Part shown: positions 17,186-25,529 of the stretch, in pieces
Numbering within the stretch: position 1 is the first letter of the stretch
Layout of the letters: every line of letters starts with the position of its first letter
Program-made: the position numbers and the translations under genes
Notes under the pieces: generated by a model
The model's input: only the letters and a program-made list of their open reading frames with translations
Databases searched by the model: none
Told to the model about the DNA's origin: nothing
Assembly (NCBI RefSeq): GCF_025965585.1
Contig: NZ_JAOPWR010000090.1
Location: 1-38,968 of the forward strand
Reading direction: 5' to 3'
DNA from: Pseudonocardia sp.
Lineage (GTDB): Bacteria; Actinomycetota; Actinomycetes; Mycobacteriales; Pseudonocardiaceae
DNA length: 38,968 bases

Positions 17186-19980
17186 CAGGTGTTCCGTCCG
17201 CGAATGGCCGCCACGATGCGGCTGCCGTTGATCGGCGCGGCGCCGCGGTGGTCGCGACTCTCGCGAGCCGGGTTTCCGCTCCACCGTGCGTCCGGCGGGA
17301 CTTCCTCGCCCTTCATGAGGAAGGAGCCGGGGGCGAGCGTCGCGCGGTCGCCCATCGTCACGCCGTAGTGGACGAAGGCGCCGATCCCGAGTGTGCAGCC
17401 GGCACCGAGCGTGATGCGGTCGGACTTGAAGGTGCCGTCCTCCTGCGAGTGGGTCTGGATCACGGTCTCCGCGTTGAGCACGCAGTCGTCACCGACGGCG
17501 ACGAGGGTCCGTTCCGGGAAGAAGCAGCCGTCGTCGAAGACCCGCCGGCCGATCCGTACACCCAGCAGCCGCGAGATGACGTTCTTGAACGGTGTACCGC
17601 TGAACATCTTGTCGAACTCCGGGATCACGAGCTTCCAGTAGCGTTCGTGCCACCAGAAGTAGGGATCATAGATCGAGCAGAACCGCGGGCGCAGGGCCCG
17701 GAATCGCGCGATGGCGCGTTCGATCAGCATGAAGTAGACCATGGTGAACAGCAGAGACGCGACGACTTCCGCGGCGACCACTTCCGAACCCAGCAGGTGG
17801 TAGAGATCCGACATGCCCAGGGCCAGGATCATGATGCCGAGAAGGTGGATCCAGCGCACCAGCAGGAACAGGCCCATGGTGCGGAGGTTGTACTTGTTCT
17901 TGGCGGACAGGCGGCGGCGGAACTCCGCACTGCTCTTCAGGTGGTCGAACCTGCTGTCACGCTCCACCGATCGCGGGATCGCGAAGCTGGGCGAGCCCAG
18001 GAGCCCGACACCTTCCCGGACCTCCCCGTCGGCGGGAACCAGGACCTTCGTCGCGAGCAGGCAGTTCTCGCCCGTTCTGCTCTGCGAGGTGTAGGCGATG
18101 CGGTTCCCGAGGAAGCTGTGTGCCCCGATCGTCGCGCGCGACACCTGGAACGACGTGCTCGAGAAGTCCGCGTTGATGATCGAGAGCCCGTCGGCGACCA
18201 TCGTCCCGCTGCCGAAGGAGACATGGAACGGGGTCTCGTGCCGCACCTCGGTACCGAAGTTCGACCCGGTCTGCACGACCTGAGGAAAGTCGTAACCGAG
18301 TCGGCGCAGGTAACCGACGATGTAGGAGCTGTCGCCGAAGAGCTGCGTGTAGAACTTGATGTTGGTCAGGCGTCCGATCGTCTTGTGGATCCCGTAGTGG
18401 AAGCCGTAGAGGGGATAGACCTTGTCCGGCTTGATGGCGAGGTTGAGCACGCGGGGAACGGTGGTCACGAGGAGGAGGCCGACCAGCACCGAGCCGAAGA
18501 GGAGCACGGCGGAGGCGACCACGGAGTCGCGGTAGAAGGTCCACGTCGTGAAGGCGAACGGCGCCGAGTCCAGGACCCCGCTGAGCGGGCTCTCGTCGAG
18601 CAGTATGCCGAGGCCGCCGATGAGCAACGGCAGGTACACGGCCAGCATGGTCAGCAGCTGTCCGGCGGCGTGGACGGCCCTTCTGACGGTACTACCGGAG
18701 GCCGGGCCGATCACCCGGTAGTCCACCTCGGCCCGCTGCGCCGGGGACCCGTGCCAGCTCTCGCCGTCGGGCACGGCCTGCCCGGTGTGCAGGGAGGAAG
18801 CGTGGCCGATCTGGGCCCCGTCGCCCATCGAGGTCCCGATGTCGAGCACCGTCGCCTCGCCGACGAACACGTCCTTGCCGAGGGTGACCGCGCCGGTCTG
18901 GATCATGCCGGCCTGCGCCCGGTAGCAGGGGAAGGACGAGTCCTTGCGGATGACCGTGCCGTCGCCGATGGTGAGCAGGTCGGTGCAGACGGGCACCGTC
19001 CGGGAGAAGATCGTGACGCCACGCCCGACCTTCGCACCCAGCGCCCGCAGATAGAGCACGTAGAGCGGCGAGCTCGCGCTGACGTGCGACCGCCCGTTGA
19101 TGAACAGCACCAGCGGGTTGCTCCGGATCATCGTCTTGACGACCCAGAAGCGGAGGTATCCGAGACTCCAGATGCGGATCTGCTGGGGCTTCCACCGGCC
19201 CACGAGCACCCACTTCGCCGCGATCGGAAAGGTGCAGAGGCCGACGAAGGCCGCGCCGCCGAACGCGACCGCCCGCAGGTACATGTCGAGCAGACCCGAG
19301 CCGGTGGAGACCCAGTTGAAAGCCAGGGTGCCGATGACCGCGGCCAGGTAGGAATACCCCAGGAAGAACAGCAACTGCAGCGTTCCGCAGAGGACGTACT
19401 GCAGAGTGCTCGCCGGTTTCGCCACCTCGACCGGCGCCGTGACCGACGGCTCGACAGGGGCGGGCGTGGAGGCCGGAAGCGCTGTCGCCAGGCTTCTGAT
19501 CGTCAGGTGCTGGTAGATGTCCTTCATGGACACCGTCGGCAGGTCCGCCCGCTTCCTGACCCGCGCGCAGAACTGGGCCATCACCATCGAGTCAGCACCC
19601 AGGTCATCGAAGAAGTGGCTGTCGATCGGCACCCGGTCGACATGCATGATGTCGGCCAGCACGTCGGCGAGGAGCTTCTCGACGGGTGGGGGCTCAGTGC
19701 CCCCGAGCGACGTCGCCAGGCTCCTGATCGTGGGGTACTCGTAAATGTCCTTCATCGATACCGATGGGAGGTCCGGGCGTTTCCTGACCCGGGCGCAGAA
19801 CTGGGCCATCACCATGGAGTCGGCACCGATGTCGTCGAAGAAGTTGCTGTCGAGCGACACCTGCTCGACGTGCACGATGTCGGCCAGTACATCGGCGAGG
19901 CCCCTCTCGGTGTCGGTCGACTCGGTGTCGGTCGACGGTTCGAGCAGGTCGGCTGTCAGGGTCTGGACGGTTTTTCCCAC
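17185..19980 (-). CDS. Bis-carrier membrane protein with Pls-type terminal domain
   Basis: A 931-residue protein. Two carrier domains come first: FFDDIGADSM with Ser55 and FFDDLGADSM with Ser131. Six membrane segments follow at about 196-222, 236-258, 440-461, 487-508, 702-722 and 736-756. Between and after them lie three hexapeptide-rich, left-handed beta-helix-like domains at about 310-425, 570-670 and 805-905. Six membrane segments around three soluble domains is the terminal architecture of epsilon-poly-L-lysine synthetase (the NRPS terminal domain of unknown function). In Pls the A and T domains are on the same chain; here the A domain is on the next protein, so the enzyme is split. It likely extends or exports an amino acid chain at the membrane. 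GTG start with AAGGAG nine bases upstream. Confidence 0.88.
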   Translation of the reverse strand: MGKTVQTLTADLLEPSTDTESTDTERGLADVLADIVHVEQVSLDSNFFDDIGADSMVMAQFCARVRKRPDLPSVSMKDIYEYPTIRSLATSLGGTEPPPVEKLLADVLADIMHVDRVPIDSHFFDDLGADSMVMAQFCARVRKRADLPTVSMKDIYQHLTIRSLATALPASTPAPVEPSVTAPVEVAKPASTLQYVLCGTLQLLFFLGYSYLAAVIGTLAFNWVSTGSGLLDMYLRAVAFGGAAFVGLCTFPIAAKWVLVGRWKPQQIRIWSLGYLRFWVVKTMIRSNPLVLFINGRSHVSASSPLYVLYLRALGAKVGRGVTIFSRTVPVCTDLLTIGDGTVIRKDSSFPCYRAQAGMIQTGAVTLGKDVFVGEATVLDIGTSMGDGAQIGHASSLHTGQAVPDGESWHGSPAQRAEVDYRVIGPASGSTVRRAVHAAGQLLTMLAVYLPLLIGGLGILLDESPLSGVLDSAPFAFTTWTFYRDSVVASAVLLFGSVLVGLLLVTTVPRVLNLAIKPDKVYPLYGFHYGIHKTIGRLTNIKFYTQLFGDSSYIVGYLRRLGYDFPQVVQTGSNFGTEVRHETPFHVSFGSGTMVADGLSIINADFSSTSFQVSRATIGAHSFLGNRIAYTSQSRTGENCLLATKVLVPADGEVREGVGLLGSPSFAIPRSVERDSRFDHLKSSAEFRRRLSAKNKYNLRTMGLFLLVRWIHLLGIMILALGMSDLYHLLGSEVVAAEVVASLLFTMVYFMLIERAIARFRALRPRFCSIYDPYFWWHERYWKLVIPEFDKMFSGTPFKNVISRLLGVRIGRRVFDDGCFFPERTLVAVGDDCVLNAETVIQTHSQEDGTFKSDRITLGAGCTLGIGAFVHYGVTMGDRATLAPGSFLMKGEEVPPDARWSGNPARESRDHRGAAPINGSRIVAAIRGRNT
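19517..19859. repeat. Direct repeat encoding two near-identical carrier domains
   Basis: Segments 19517-19631 and 19745-19859 are diverged direct copies, 228 bases (76 codons) apart, inside the membrane protein gene. Over a 49-residue window around each carrier serine, 41 residues are identical. This indicates a recent in-frame duplication of one carrier domain. Confidence 0.85.
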
Positions 19981-20024
19981 TACGTTGAACTCCTTGAACC
20001 AGGAATCTGCGGGTTGTGACCGGG

Positions 20025-21011
20025 TCAGGCCGACCGGGAAGTGCCGGTCAGCTCGGTGGACCTGAGTACGTCCTCGCCGTAGAGAGCCTGCAGCCAGTTG
20101 GTCTGGTAGATGGTGTCGAGATAGCGCTCGCCGAGGTCCGGTGCGATGGCCACCGTGGTGAGCCCGTGCTCGTCGTGCCGGTTCAACCAGTCCATCGCGC
20201 CGCTGACTACCGTGCCGGTGGAGCCGCCGAACAGGAATCCGCGCCGGGCCATCCGGTGGCAGGTACGGATGGTGTCCGTCTCCTCGACATGCACCACATC
20301 GTCCACCCAGGCCTCATCGAGCAGCGGTGGACGGATGCTCATGCCGAGGCCGGGGATCATCCGACGTCCCGCCGGCCGGCCGAAGGTCACCGAGCCGGCG
20401 CTGTCGACCGCGACGACCTGCACCGGCCGGTGCCACTCCCGGAAGTAGCGCGCGCAACCCATGAGGGTCCCGGCCGTGCCGGTCCCGACGAACAGTACGT
20501 CCAGTGCGGGGAACTGGCGAGCGATCGCCGGTGCGGTCGTCTGGTAGTGCACCTTCCAGTTGCTCTGGTTGGAGTACTGGTTGAGCCAGGTGTAGCGGTC
20601 GTCGGAGGCGCAGAGCTCTCGGATGTACTTGATCCGCGCCCCGAGGAACCCGGTGACCGGGTCGGGCTCGGTGATGTTGTGCACCTGGCTGCCCAGCGCC
20701 TCCATCAGCAGCCGTGTCGACAGGTTGCAGCGGGAGTCGGTCACGCACAGGAACCGGTATCCCTTGCTCGCCGCGATCATGCTCAGCGCCACGCCCAGGT
20801 TCCCGGACGATGACTCGACCAGGACCGCTCCCGGCCGCAGCACACCGTCCCGCTCGGCGGCCGCCACCATCTCGGCCGCGGCTTTCAACTTGATCGAGCC
20901 GGCGAAGTTGAAGCCCTCACATTTGAGGAAGATCGAGTGCCCGAAGATCGACTGAAGATCGACGTAGAGATCTTCTTCATTGAAGGCCTGGGGAAAGGTA
21001 ATGACCGGCAC
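20025..21011 (-). CDS. sbnA: SbnA-like O-phosphoserine:glutamate ligase (Dap synthesis)
   Basis: A 328-residue fold-type II PLP enzyme of the cysteine synthase family. SbnA joins O-phospho-L-serine and L-glutamate to N-(2-amino-2-carboxyethyl)-L-glutamate, the substrate of SbnB. The PLP lysine is K41 in GFNFAGSIKLKAA. VESSSGNLGVALS binds the substrate carboxylate, and VGTGTAGTLMG and GGSTGTVVSG bind the PLP phosphate. FNFAGSIKLK, rather than the usual NPGGSVKDR of cysteine synthases, is the SbnA signature. The GTG at 21011 has GAGGAGG about seven bases upstream. It is the first gene of the operon, 44 bases before the bis-carrier gene. With sbnB it indicates that L-Dap is made for this pathway. 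Confidence 0.9.
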   Translation of the reverse strand: MPVITFPQAFNEEDLYVDLQSIFGHSIFLKCEGFNFAGSIKLKAAAEMVAAAERDGVLRPGAVLVESSSGNLGVALSMIAASKGYRFLCVTDSRCNLSTRLLMEALGSQVHNITEPDPVTGFLGARIKYIRELCASDDRYTWLNQYSNQSNWKVHYQTTAPAIARQFPALDVLFVGTGTAGTLMGCARYFREWHRPVQVVAVDSAGSVTFGRPAGRRMIPGLGMSIRPPLLDEAWVDDVVHVEETDTIRTCHRMARRGFLFGGSTGTVVSGAMDWLNRHDEHGLTTVAIAPDLGERYLDTIYQTNWLQALYGEDVLRSTELTGTSRSA

Positions 21012-21243
21012 GATGGCCTCCTCGTCACGTTTTACGAAGAACTCGGCTACGGCTCATCTCGCGGCCGCAGGCCGTCGATCTGATCACCCATTGCCCGCGG
21101 CGAGCGTCTCGTAATCTCGTGCATCAGAGGCGATCGCGCGCGGAAGAACCCTGTGGTGGTGATCTTCCGGGCTGCAATGGTGCGACAGACGGTGTCGTCG
21201 CAGGCGGGTCCGCTGCGCTGCTCGGCATCTCGGGCTCGCCGGA

Positions 21244-21285
21244 TCAGCTTGGTCTCGGCCACGGGCTGGGGCCCGGTACCGCCAT
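21244..21285 (-). CDS. Possible Pro-rich leader mini-ORF upstream of sbnA
   Basis: An ATG preceded by the strong Shine-Dalgarno AAGGAAGGA opens a 13-residue peptide, MAVPGPSPWPRPS, with five prolines. Proline-rich peptides can stall ribosomes, so a regulatory leader is possible. It lies about 230 bases before sbnA, inside the transcript predicted from the promoter at 21442. Nothing beyond the ribosome site supports translation. Confidence 0.25.
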   Translation of the reverse strand: MAVPGPSPWPRPS

Positions 21286-21441
21286 CGGGCGTTCCTTCCT
21301 TTCCTCGCGAATCGGGCGCAACTTCTCGTTCTTGGCGTGATCATCGTGCGGCATCGGATCATGAGCGCTGAGCGCGCAGCGAAGTCGTGTGGCCACACTC
21401 GGGTAATCGAGCGAGGTTGCCGACCTGTTTCACCGTTTTCC

Positions 21442-21470
21442 GTTATGCCACTCGATAAGTCGTCGGACAA
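21442..21470 (-). promoter_or_regulatory. Candidate promoter of the sbnA operon
   Basis: On the minus strand TTGTCC (21470-21465) and CATAAC (21447-21442) are separated by 17 bases, within an AT-richer stretch. It would give a leader of about 420 bases before sbnA. Weak match, by eye only. Confidence 0.3.
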
Positions 21471-21677
21471 CCCGAACGGCGGATGGTTTAAATAAATTCG
21501 TACACTCCAACGGTGGTGAGCACACCCATCGGCGGCCGTTGGCGCCGCGGATGCCGGCCCGTTCGGCGGGGGCGGGCGTCACCTACCGGCACCGGCATGT
21601 GCGTCCGCCGGCGGCCCGCCACCCGGCGCGACGAACGGCGCTGGGGGCGGGGGTGCCCGCGCCGGGGCACACGTCCC

Positions 21678-21782
21678 GGCCACGAGGACGTCCGGCTCGA
21701 TGCCCGTACTGCTCGAACGCGAACCCCGTCCCCGTGCGCCCGCACCGGGTCTCGACCACCAGCGGATGTCCGACTCCCGGCA
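21678..21782 (-). pseudogene. Scrap of a class III aminotransferase
   Basis: The minus strand reads GHPLVVETRCGRTGTGFAFEQYG. After one inserted C (near 21700) it continues IEPDVLVAG. Class III aminotransferases have Q-T-G-x-GRTG-x-x-FA-x-E-x-x-G-I-x-PD-V in the same order. The PLP lysine and the rest of the gene are not recognisable. It may be a relic of a gene once linked to the Dap cluster or of an older gene at this site. Confidence 0.5.
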
Positions 21783-21997
21783 ACTGCGGTGTCGCGAAGG
21801 CCGGCCCATTCGGCGGTTTCCGGGTACGTGGTCGCCGGCTCGCTGCGCCACCCTGATCTTCGCAGGCGCTTCTCGGTGGTCTCCTCGGCGTCGCCGCGCA
21901 GCGGAGAGCCGGCCCCTCGTCCCGCGGAGTCACCGCTCCGACGTGGCCGACCGCGCCGCGTGGGACGATAGGAGGACCCGTACCGAAGGAACATTGA

Positions 21998-23854
21998 GTG
22001 AGCTCGTTCGCCGACCAGACGTTCACGCCGCCGGAGCTGATCCGGAACTTCTGCATCATCGCCCACATCGACCACGGCAAGTCCACCCTGGCCGACCGGA
22101 TGCTGCAGCTGACCGGCGTCGTCGAAGAACGTGCCATGCGCGCCCAGTACCTCGACCGGATGGACATCGAGCGTGAGCGCGGCATCACCATCAAGGCGCA
22201 GAACGTGCGGCTGCCGTGGGCGGTGACCCAGGAGGACGGCACGGTCAAGGAGCATGTGCTGCACCTCATCGACACCCCCGGCCACGTCGACTTCACCTAC
22301 GAGGTGAGCCGGGCGCTGGAGGCGTGCGAGGGCGCGATCCTGCTGGTCGACGCCGCGCAGGGCATCGAGGCGCAGACGCTGGCCAACCTGTACCTGGCGC
22401 TGGAGAAGGACCTCACGATCATCCCGGTCCTCAACAAGATCGACCTGCCCGCGGCCGATCCGGACCGCTACGCCGCCGAGATCGCCCACATCATCGGCTG
22501 CGAGCCCGGCGACGTGCTGCGCGTGTCCGCCAAGACGGGTTCAGGCGTCCGCGAGCTGCTCGACGAGGTCGTCCGCCAGGTCCCGGCGCCGGTCGGCGAC
22601 TCCGACGCCCCGGCCCGCGCGATGATCTTCGACTCGGTCTACGACACCTACCGCGGCGTCATCACCTACATCCGCGTGGTCGACGGCAAGATCACCCCGC
22701 GCGAGCGCATCAAGATGATGTCCACCGGCACCACGCACGAGCTGCTCGAGGTGGGCATCGTCTCGCCCGACCCCAAGCCGTCGCGGGGCCTGGGCGTCGG
22801 TGAGGTGGGCTACCTCATCACCGGCGTGAAGGACGTCCGGCAGTCGAAGGTCGGCGACACGATCACGAGCCTCCGCAACGGCGCCACCCAGCCGCTCGTC
22901 GGCTACCGGGAGCCGCGGCCGATGGTCTACTCGGGCCTCTACCCGGTGGACGGCTCCGACTACCCCGAGCTGCGCGACGCCCTGGACAAGCTCCAGCTCA
23001 ACGACGCCGCCCTGACCTACGAGCCGGAGACGTCCGCCGCGCTGGGCTTCGGCTTCCGCTGTGGGTTCCTGGGCCTGCTGCACCTGGAGATCACCCGCGA
23101 CCGGCTGGAGCGCGAGGCCGGCCTCGAGCTGATCTCCACCGCGCCCAACGTGGTCTACCGCGTGGTGCGCGACGACGGCGTCGAGCTGACCGTCACCAAC
23201 CCGTCGGACTGGCCCACCGGCCGGGTCGCGCAGATCTTCGAGCCCATCGTCAAGGTGACGATCCTGGCGCCGTCGGAGTTCATCGGCGCGATCATGGAGC
23301 TGTGCCAGAGCAGGCGCGGTGAGCTCGGCGGCATGGACTACCTGTCGGAGACCCGCGTCGAGCTGCGCTACACCATGCCGCTCGCGGAGATCATCTTCGA
23401 CTTCTTCGACGCGCTGAAGTCGCGCACCCGCGGCTACGCGAGCCTCGACTACGAGGAGGCGGGCGAGCAGGAGGCCGACCTCGTCAAGGTCGACATCATG
23501 CTGCAGGGAGAGCCCGTCGACGCGTTCTCGGCGATCCGGCACAAGGACAACGCGTACGCCTACGGCACGTCGATGACCACGAAGCTGCGCGAGCTGATCC
23601 CGCGCCAGCAGTTCGAGGTGCCGATCCAGGCCGCCATCGGCTCGCGCATCATCGCGCGCGAGAACATCCGAGCCATCCGCAAGGACGTCCTCGCGAAGTG
23701 CTACGGCGGTGACATCACCCGCAAGCGCAAGCTGCTGGAGAAGCAGAAGGAGGGCAAGAAGCGCATGAAGACCATCGGACGGGTCGAGGTGCCGCAGGAG
23801 GCCTTCGTCGCCGCGCTCTCCACCGACTCCGCCGCGGACAAGGCGAAGAAGTAG
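21998..23854 (+). CDS. lepA: Elongation factor 4 (LepA)
   Basis: A 618-residue translational GTPase that acts on stalled or initiating ribosomes. The G1 motif is [11 protein letters not shown]3 is DTPGHVDF and G4 is NKID, followed by EF-G-like domains. The C-terminus [21 protein letters not shown] is unique to LepA. The GTG start has GAAGGA seven bases upstream. In relatives lepA lies near rpsT; here about 17 kb separate them. A strong hairpin follows the stop. Confidence 0.97.
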   Translation: MSSFADQTFTPPELIRNFCIIAHIDHGKSTLADRMLQLTGVVEERAMRAQYLDRMDIERERGITIKAQNVRLPWAVTQEDGTVKEHVLHLIDTPGHVDFTYEVSRALEACEGAILLVDAAQGIEAQTLANLYLALEKDLTIIPVLNKIDLPAADPDRYAAEIAHIIGCEPGDVLRVSAKTGSGVRELLDEVVRQVPAPVGDSDAPARAMIFDSVYDTYRGVITYIRVVDGKITPRERIKMMSTGTTHELLEVGIVSPDPKPSRGLGVGEVGYLITGVKDVRQSKVGDTITSLRNGATQPLVGYREPRPMVYSGLYPVDGSDYPELRDALDKLQLNDAALTYEPETSAALGFGFRCGFLGLLHLEITRDRLEREAGLELISTAPNVVYRVVRDDGVELTVTNPSDWPTGRVAQIFEPIVKVTILAPSEFIGAIMELCQSRRGELGGMDYLSETRVELRYTMPLAEIIFDFFDALKSRTRGYASLDYEEAGEQEADLVKVDIMLQGEPVDAFSAIRHKDNAYAYGTSMTTKLRELIPRQQFEVPIQAAIGSRIIARENIRAIRKDVLAKCYGGDITRKRKLLEKQKEGKKRMKTIGRVEVPQEAFVAALSTDSAADKAKK

Positions 23855-23865
23855 GCGGCACCCCT

Positions 23866-23914
23866 CGTCCCCCGCGCCGCGGCGCCTGTACGTCCCGGGA
23901 CGGCGCGGGGGACG
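23866..23914 (+). terminator. Hairpin after lepA
   Basis: CGTCCCCCGCGCCG (23866-23879) and CGGCGCGGGGGACG (23901-23914) form a perfect 14-bp inverted repeat with a 21-base loop, 12 bases after the lepA stop. There is no T-run. It ends 8 bases before the next ATG, so it could also affect translation of that gene. Confidence 0.65.
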
Positions 23915-23922
23915 ATGGGTCC

Positions 23923-24291
23923 ATGACCATCCCCGGGGGAGTCGGTGCGGCGGCCGTCGTGCTGCTCGTCGTCCTGGTGCTCGGCCTGGCGGTCGGGCGC
24001 TCGAAGCGGCGGTGGGGCCTGCTGCTGGCCGGGGTGCTCGCGATCCTCGTGATCGGGTTCGTCGTCACCGCCGTGGGCGGGGGCGCCGGCGGGCGCGCCG
24101 ACGACATCACCCGCCTCTACTCCGCCGCGCTCCCGCCGCTGGTGGTGTTCCTCGCCGGCTGGCTGTGCGCGCGGGCCAGCTGGTTCACGCGCATCGTCGT
24201 GATCGCGGCCGCTGCCCTGCTGCTGGCCGCGTTCCCCTACGCCGCCGCAGGCGGTGCCACGGCCGGGGTCCTGCCGCCGACACTCGGCTGA
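23923..24291 (+). CDS. Small membrane protein of unknown function
   Basis: A 122-residue protein with about four hydrophobic stretches (near 7-25, 32-52, 68-84 and 89-107) and a basic loop RSKRRW after the first. No known motif. It begins just after the lepA hairpin. The ATG is preceded by no clear ribosome site (ACGATGGGTCC), so it may rely on the preceding transcript or be poorly translated. The hydrophobic pattern and a steady codon bias support a real gene. Confidence 0.6.
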   Translation: MTIPGGVGAAAVVLLVVLVLGLAVGRSKRRWGLLLAGVLAILVIGFVVTAVGGGAGGRADDITRLYSAALPPLVVFLAGWLCARASWFTRIVVIAAAALLLAAFPYAAAGGATAGVLPPTLG

Positions 24292-24351
24292 CGGGCTCCC
24301 GCGCGCCGTACGTCTCCCTGTCGCCACGATGCGGGGCAGGGGGACGGACGG

Positions 24352-24966
24352 GTGGAATCGGTCGACGTCGCAGTCGTGCGCACCGACGACCGGACGCGCT
24401 TGAAGAGTGGGCGCTCCGGCATGGACAGACGTCCCGTCGACGGCCGGGTGCTGCCCGGCCGGTCCGGTGTGGACGGAGACACGACCTGCGACGTCGAGCA
24501 CCACGGCGGCCCGGATCCGGCGGTCTACGCCTACTCCAGCGGCGGCCTCGACCTCTGGGCGGGGAGCTCGGTCGACCCGCCGCACCGGGTGGTGCGGGGG
24601 AGAACCTCACACTGCCCGGAGTGGACTGCTGCGGCGCCGTCGTCGGCGGGTGGGCAGGGCCGTGCTCGCGGTGCGCGGCCCCCGCATCCCGTGCCGGTGT
24701 TCGCCGCGTTCGTGGACGTGCCCGATCTCGTGAGCCGGTTCGTCGCCGCCGGCCGTCCCGGCGCCTACCTGGCCGTGGAGCGGGAGGCGCAGGTGCGGGC
24801 CGGGGACCCGATGACCCTGCTGGAGCGCCGGTCCCACGGCGCGACGGTGGGCGATGTGATGGCGGCGCTCACCGGCGACCGGGAACGGTTGCCGCAGGTA
24901 CGTCTCGCCCGCGACCACATGGGGGCCCGCGGGCGGGACCGGCCGGAACGGACGGCGGATCTGTAG
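24352..24966 (+). pseudogene. MOSC-domain protein, broken by three frameshifts
   Basis: The pieces add up to one MOSC protein, the C-terminal domain type of molybdenum cofactor sulfurases and YiiM. Frame 1 gives VEHHGGPDPAVYAYSSGGLD up to about 24560. A lost G then moves the match to GELGRPAAPGGAGENLTLPG. A second shift near 24650 gives VGRAVLAVRGPRIPC. A third near 24695 returns to frame 1 with VFAAFVDVPDLVSRFVAAG and later HGATVGDVMAALTGD. The motif HGGPDKAVY is normal for MOSC, but the region with the conserved Cys is cut up. Translation from 24352 stays open to 24966 only because of the high GC content. Confidence 0.75.
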
Positions 24967-24976
24967 GAGAGCCGCA

Positions 24977-25450
24977 CTAGTTCCCGGCCGGCTGGACGGC
25001 CAGGGCTTCGAGCAGGTCGGCGAGCTGGGCGCGCTCGACGGTGTGGGAACCGCCCAGAGCCGCGCCCGCGCCGCGCTCCACTTGACGGCAGACGCGCTCG
25101 ACGACTGCACGACCGTCGGCCGCGAGGTGGACGAGGACACGCCGCCGGTCTACGGGGTCGGTGTTGCGGTAGGCCATCCGGGCCTCCACCAGACGGTCCA
25201 CGACGCGGGTGGCCGTGGGGGCGGGTAGAGCAGTGTGCGAGGCGATCTCGCCCATGCTCCGGCCGCCTCCGCGCGCCAGCATCAACAGCACACGCCAGCC
25301 GTCCCGGCTGACGCCTTCCGCCGAGGTGACCGGCGACAACGCGGTGGCCACCGCGCGGTCCAGCCGGTCGAGGAGCTCGACCAAACCTGTCACGCGTGGC
25401 GCCGGGACGTAGACCGATCCCGGCGCCGTCCGACTTCGTGGCTCAGACAC
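24977..25450 (-). CDS. MarR-family transcription regulator
   Basis: A 157-residue winged-helix regulator. Helix-turn-helix GRSMGEIASHTALPAPTATRVVDRLVEAR and wing DPVDRRRVLVHLAADGRAVV fit MarR/SlyA repressors. These respond to phenolic or oxidising ligands and usually control their neighbours. The GTG at 25450 begins SEPRSRT; no good ribosome site precedes it, so a leaderless mRNA is possible. It lies 79 bases downstream of the oxidoreductase gene on the same strand, with a perfect inverted repeat in between. Confidence 0.88.
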   Translation of the reverse strand: MSEPRSRTAPGSVYVPAPRVTGLVELLDRLDRAVATALSPVTSAEGVSRDGWRVLLMLARGGGRSMGEIASHTALPAPTATRVVDRLVEARMAYRNTDPVDRRRVLVHLAADGRAVVERVCRQVERGAGAALGGSHTVERAQLADLLEALAVQPAGN

Positions 25451-25487
25451 GGTGACTGACTGTACTTCCTGAGAGGACCATATGAGG

Positions 25488-25502
25488 TTCTCAGCGTGAG
25501 AA
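25488..25502. promoter_or_regulatory. Inverted repeat, possible MarR operator
   Basis: TTCTCA-GCG-TGAGAA is a perfect 6-bp inverted repeat 38 bases before the MarR GTG, next to the looser palindrome around CATATG (25479-25484). Size and place suit an autoregulatory MarR site. Not tested. Confidence 0.4.
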
Positions 25503-25529
25503 AAGTCCTTTCGGGCGGAGTAGCCGACG

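Larger units (their letters stand above)
21012..21997. other. Long spacer between sbnA and lepA
   Basis: Nearly 1 kb without an intact gene, partly less GC-rich than its surroundings (note GTTTAAATAAATTCGTA at 21487-21503). It holds a possible leader mini-ORF, a candidate promoter for the sbnA operon, an aminotransferase scrap and the lepA upstream region. The lepA Shine-Dalgarno GAAGGA is at 21985-21990. A 71-codon minus-strand frame at 21047-21262 has no good ribosome site and was not called. Confidence 0.6.

Noticed and set aside
16879-20019. Plus-strand open frame of over 1000 codons antisense to the bis-carrier protein and NRPS start
   Set aside because: It mirrors the codon bias of the real minus-strand genes, has no recognisable domain and is full of His/Gln/Asp patterns typical of antisense GC-rich frames.
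13928-21011. Staphyloferrin B-like siderophore cluster because of sbnA/sbnB
   Set aside because: There are no NIS synthetases (SbnC/E/F-like), transporter or iron box. The Dap genes serve an NRPS/Pls-type system here.
21047-21262. 71-codon minus-strand frame just upstream of sbnA
   Set aside because: It has a GTG start without ribosome site and no resemblance to MbtH or any small NRPS partner. Kept only as part of the spacer note.
21513-21971. Plus-strand open frame before lepA
   Set aside because: Arg/Pro-rich with no domain; the minus strand holds a recognisable aminotransferase scrap at the same place.
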